Assembly (NCBI GenBank): GCA_028551475.1
Contig: CM052361.1
Coordinates: 23,077,491-23,141,490, forward strand
Direction: 5' to 3'
Length of the DNA stretch: 64,000 nucleotides
From: Casuarina equisetifolia
Taxonomy: Eukaryota; Streptophyta; Magnoliopsida; Fagales; Casuarinaceae
Made by a program: the position numbers and the translations under genes. This document shows positions 60,965-64,000 of the stretch, piece by piece; position 1 is the first letter of the stretch, and each line of letters starts with the position of its first letter. Below the pieces are notes generated by a model that did no database searches, was not told the origin of the DNA, and saw only the letters and a list, made by a program, of their open reading frames with translations.

Positions 60965-62910
60965 CCGAAGGTAGTCGTGTATGAGATTTATCAGATTGTT
61001 TGTATAGTAGTCTTCTTGCATGGATTGGGATATCGTGTTTCAATTTTCTATCTCTGTAAGCTCCCGCCGACAAACTCAGCTACATTCACTCCTAAGAACA
61101 AGGAAAATCTTTTCATTTGTAGGTCCTTAACATCATGGAGGGTTTCCCTGGACTTCCCCAAAAGTCTGTTTGTTAAGTCTTCCAAGACAAAACCCTTGCA
61201 ATGAGCTATTGAAACTACTACCAGATTGTTGAATCTTCATCATTTGCTCTGGCTCCATTCTCTACTGCTTACATTATTGGAGAAGCTGACCCACCAATTA
61301 TGTTCCGACCCAACTTGTCATGTTTGATTGCACTAAAGTATTTATGTTAGTTATTAAATAACTATCAAGAGTTTATATCTTGAAAATATTTGTTATGAAT
61401 TCTATTTTTTCTTAAAACTAGTTTGAAAGAAAAAAAAAAAACTTAAAGGTAATATTAATAATAAATTAATAATGTGAGGTACATATCAGATTTTATTACA
61501 TCTCTTCATTCCAAATAAGAAAAAAAATATATCTCACAAAAATGTAATTCATAAACAATGAGTATTTTAGTAAAAACATGATCTTTCAAATTTCTTAAAT
61601 TTCTTTTTAGTTGCCCTAAATATATTAGTGTAAAGAATCCAAATAACTGGTTAATAAAATAGACTACTGGTGGAAAACGTTTATGTAAATCTATCACTAA
61701 ATGTGAGTAAATAACGTCTCCATCCGGATACTTTAGGTGGACCAAAGACCACGGTGGGTCTCAGGTCTTGCTCCAGCACTCACGGCACAGCCTCAGAACC
61801 TCCTGAAAAAAGTGAAGTCTGGCAGGCTTGAACGAGTCAGCAGGCCAATGTGGCGTGTTTGATTGAGTTACAGCTGTCTTTAGCTGGTACAAGTCAATAC
61901 TAGTGCTGACTGTTTACAGTAGTCTCGTTGGATGGAGTTATTTATTAGATTTATCATGATTTTTGCAGATTGTTTGTATAAACTTGGCTTGTTCCTAAGA
62001 ACAAGGCAAATCTTTCCACTTGTAGGGCCTTCACATTATTTTGTAGAAGTTTTGGATTCCTTCACGATTGTGCCAAAAGTCCTTTTGTTAAGTCCTCTCA
62101 AGACAAAATCCCTTGTAATTAGCTATTGAAGCTACTATTAAGTCTTGAATCATTAATTATGATAAGATAATTTAGTCTACATAGATAGTACCTAATAAAA
62201 AAAGTGTCATTCAAGATTAGTAAAAATAATATAGTCTACATCACAATCCCCAAGACTCAAGTAGAATCATCATCCTCTTCAACTCTATTTTATACAGCTT
62301 ACACCATTGGAAAAGTTGACCCACTAATGTGACCCAAGTAAGCATGTTTATTTGCACTAAAATATTTATGTTAGTTATTAAATAACTATTAAGATTTTAC
62401 AATTGGGAACTATTTTTTAGAAAATCTATTTTTTCTCAAAATTAGCTTGAAAGAAAAAAAAACCTCACATATAAGATAAATAATAAATTAATAATATGAG
62501 ATATATACCGAATCTTATCTCATCTCTTTGTTCTAAATATGAAAAAATACACCTCACAATAATGGGTATCTTAGTCAAAACACGGTCTTCCAGAATTCTT
62601 AAACTCCTTTAAGTGTTTTGGTTGCACTAGACATATTTGTGGAAAAAAGTTTATGTAAAATCTATCTCTAGATCCGACTAAATAATGTCTCCATCAGGGT
62701 CACTGGAACCAAAAACCACGCAGGGTCTGGGGTCTTGCCCCAGCACTCGCGGCATAGACCACGGAGAACCTGCCTGACAAAAGAAGAAAATGAAAGCAAT
62801 AGTTGAAAATTCGGGCCTTGTTTGTCTTGTTCCCAGAACATGAAAGCTTCCTTGGCCACAGCTCACTTGAATGAATGAGTCAGCAGACCAATGAGCTCCA
62901 GTCCACGCAT
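60965..62910 (+). repeat. Diverged tandem duplication of about 1 kb
   Basis: Segment 60.97-61.85 kb recurs in the same order at 61.94-62.90 kb. Matching pairs: CCTAAGAACAAGG at 61.09 and 61.99 kb; TATGTTAGTTATTAAATAAC at 61.34 and 62.37 kb; the AATATGAAAAAA / CTCACAA block at 61.51 and 62.54 kb; GAGTCAGCAG at 61.83 and 62.88 kb. Identity is moderate. No coding sequence is recognised in either arm. Confidence 0.8.
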
Positions 62911-63503
62911 TAATTGACCGTATGCCCATCTCTTTTAATTTCTCTTTCAGCCTCCAACTCCACACGTTCAATTACTTTGGCGTAGCAATCATGGCAACTT
63001 CCTCGCTGGCCAGGACTTGGGAGATATGAATGACATGAATGGAAGTGAAGAAATTTTTGAAATATATTTGTTGATATTTTGGAAATTTTTTTTACTAATA
63101 AAGATTATTACACCGAAATATTAGAATAGATACATATATTCATTGTAAAATCTAAGCTAATAAATAAATTTTGCTTTGCCCCCTCATTGGTTTCGCTTGT
63201 CTCCATTTGGCTTTTACCCTACAATATCCTAAAAATAATTACAAATGTAGAATATTTGTTGTAAATCATTGTCCAACTTATCGAACTTGTTTTAATCGTT
63301 TTTAGTTTACGCCAAATTGACTTCCAATTCAAAAAGTAAAGTTGCTGAGTAAAAGAAAATAGAACACAAATGTGAACTCACGCTTCATCGTTCAAATTTA
63401 CAAAGATGTAGGGGTTTGATGGGGAAATTGTGAAAGAGCCTCTCTCAGTGCAAGTTGCAGTGCTGAACCCAACACCGTTCCAACCATTCAACCAAGAGCG
63501 AAA
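62911..63503. other. Intergenic; one palindrome-bearing module
   Basis: Contains the module TTGACTTCCAATTCAA at 63317-63332 and its following AAAAGTAAAG / TGAGTAAAAG block. No gene. Confidence 0.5.
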
Positions 63504-64000
63504 TGTCATGCTCTGGCGCTTTGGTGGGTTACCCACACATGCGGTGCATGCATGCATCTGTCAAGAGCACAAGCAGGCCGTCAATCCAACGTGCTGATCG
63601 TTGGTTACATAATGGAGCACCATCCCACGTAGTCCACTCTCCCTCTCATTCCATTGAGAGATCACCCACTCAGGATTGTGCTGCCACTGTCATCCTGCAA
63701 CCAACTGCCCTGGATACCTGCCAACTGCGCATGAATCAATATCAACAACCAAGAACAGACCACGTAGATCCTCACCCAGCCAGCTCAACACTGCCAGCAC
63801 CTGACAAACCAGGAAGAGTCATGCAAACTCACTGCTATACCATCGGCAATGTAAAATCAGCATTCATGAAATACAAAAGGACTCCTGAGGATCCTGAAGA
63901 CAGCTCATGTGCATACAGGACACTGGAGTGTACCCAGCCCCGCACCATAAGCGGAGTAGGGAGCCTATAAAAAGGCCTAAGCTTGCTTTACAAACGCAAG
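63504..64000 (+). mobile_element. Probable LTR (U3 region with TATA box), cut by window end
   Basis: Composition changes sharply at TGTCATGCTCTGG to GC-richer, CA-rich DNA without AT-runs. Repeated CATGCA motifs occur near the left end. Close to the window end lies CCTATAAAAAGGCC, a strong TATA box, followed by a likely transcription start. This is the layout of a retrotransposon U3/R. The right end, primer-binding site and target duplication lie outside the window. The long open frame at 63503-63970 has no known domain. Confidence 0.45.

Noticed and set aside
63503..63970. 155-codon open frame at the right edge
   Set aside because: Within a probable LTR U3; composition is low in hydrophobic residues and no domain is seen.

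Overview
The window is AT-rich nuclear DNA from a eudicot plant; no species is assigned. Evidence: split genes with GT-AG introns, a plant clock transcription factor, a PLS-class pentatricopeptide repeat (PPR) protein, a plant Pumilio protein, many LRR receptor-like protein (RLP) genes and LTR retrotransposon remains.

Layout. 1-14 kb is a disease-resistance-type RLP region on the minus strand. It holds two tandem copies of one unit: a split J-domain (DnaJ-like) gene remnant followed by an RLP gene. All four genes carry lesions. 14-19.7 kb has no recognisable gene. 19.7-31 kb is the conserved housekeeping block. It contains a LUX ARRHYTHMO-type GARP factor (minus) and, divergent from it, a two-exon plastid membrane protein (plus). 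The 0.9 kb between them carries G-boxes, GAT(A/T)CG LUX-binding sites, Evening-Element-like cores and site II motifs. A nine-exon Pumilio gene (minus) follows; all splice sites and all eight RNA-binding repeats are readable, but one base is missing in exon 2. 31-37 kb is intergenic with an orphan exon-like relic. 37.0-38.6 kb is an intact PPR gene (minus).

42-60 kb is a second RLP cluster on the plus strand: one nearly intact gene with a single TAG stop, one heavily damaged paralogue and two relics. It is interleaved with two broken PPR copies. One PPR copy carries a solo LTR with a 5-bp target duplication; the other is fused directly to an RLP fragment. 60-64 kb holds a roughly 1-kb diverged tandem duplication and, at the right edge, a likely LTR promoter region cut by the window end.

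Biology. The intact genes cover circadian transcription (LUX), a plastid membrane protein, mRNA-level control (Pumilio, if the missing base is a sequence error) and organelle RNA processing (PPR). The RLP/PPR/J-domain parts look like birth-and-death evolution by unequal exchange. I found no CRISPR array, operon or tRNA and no clearly new enzymatic system. The most informative signals are the exact 216-bp LRR expansion, His/Tyr/Ser/Pro-rich island domains in the RLPs, repeated inverted W-box palindromes around the RLP cluster, and the circadian motif set between LUX and its neighbour.
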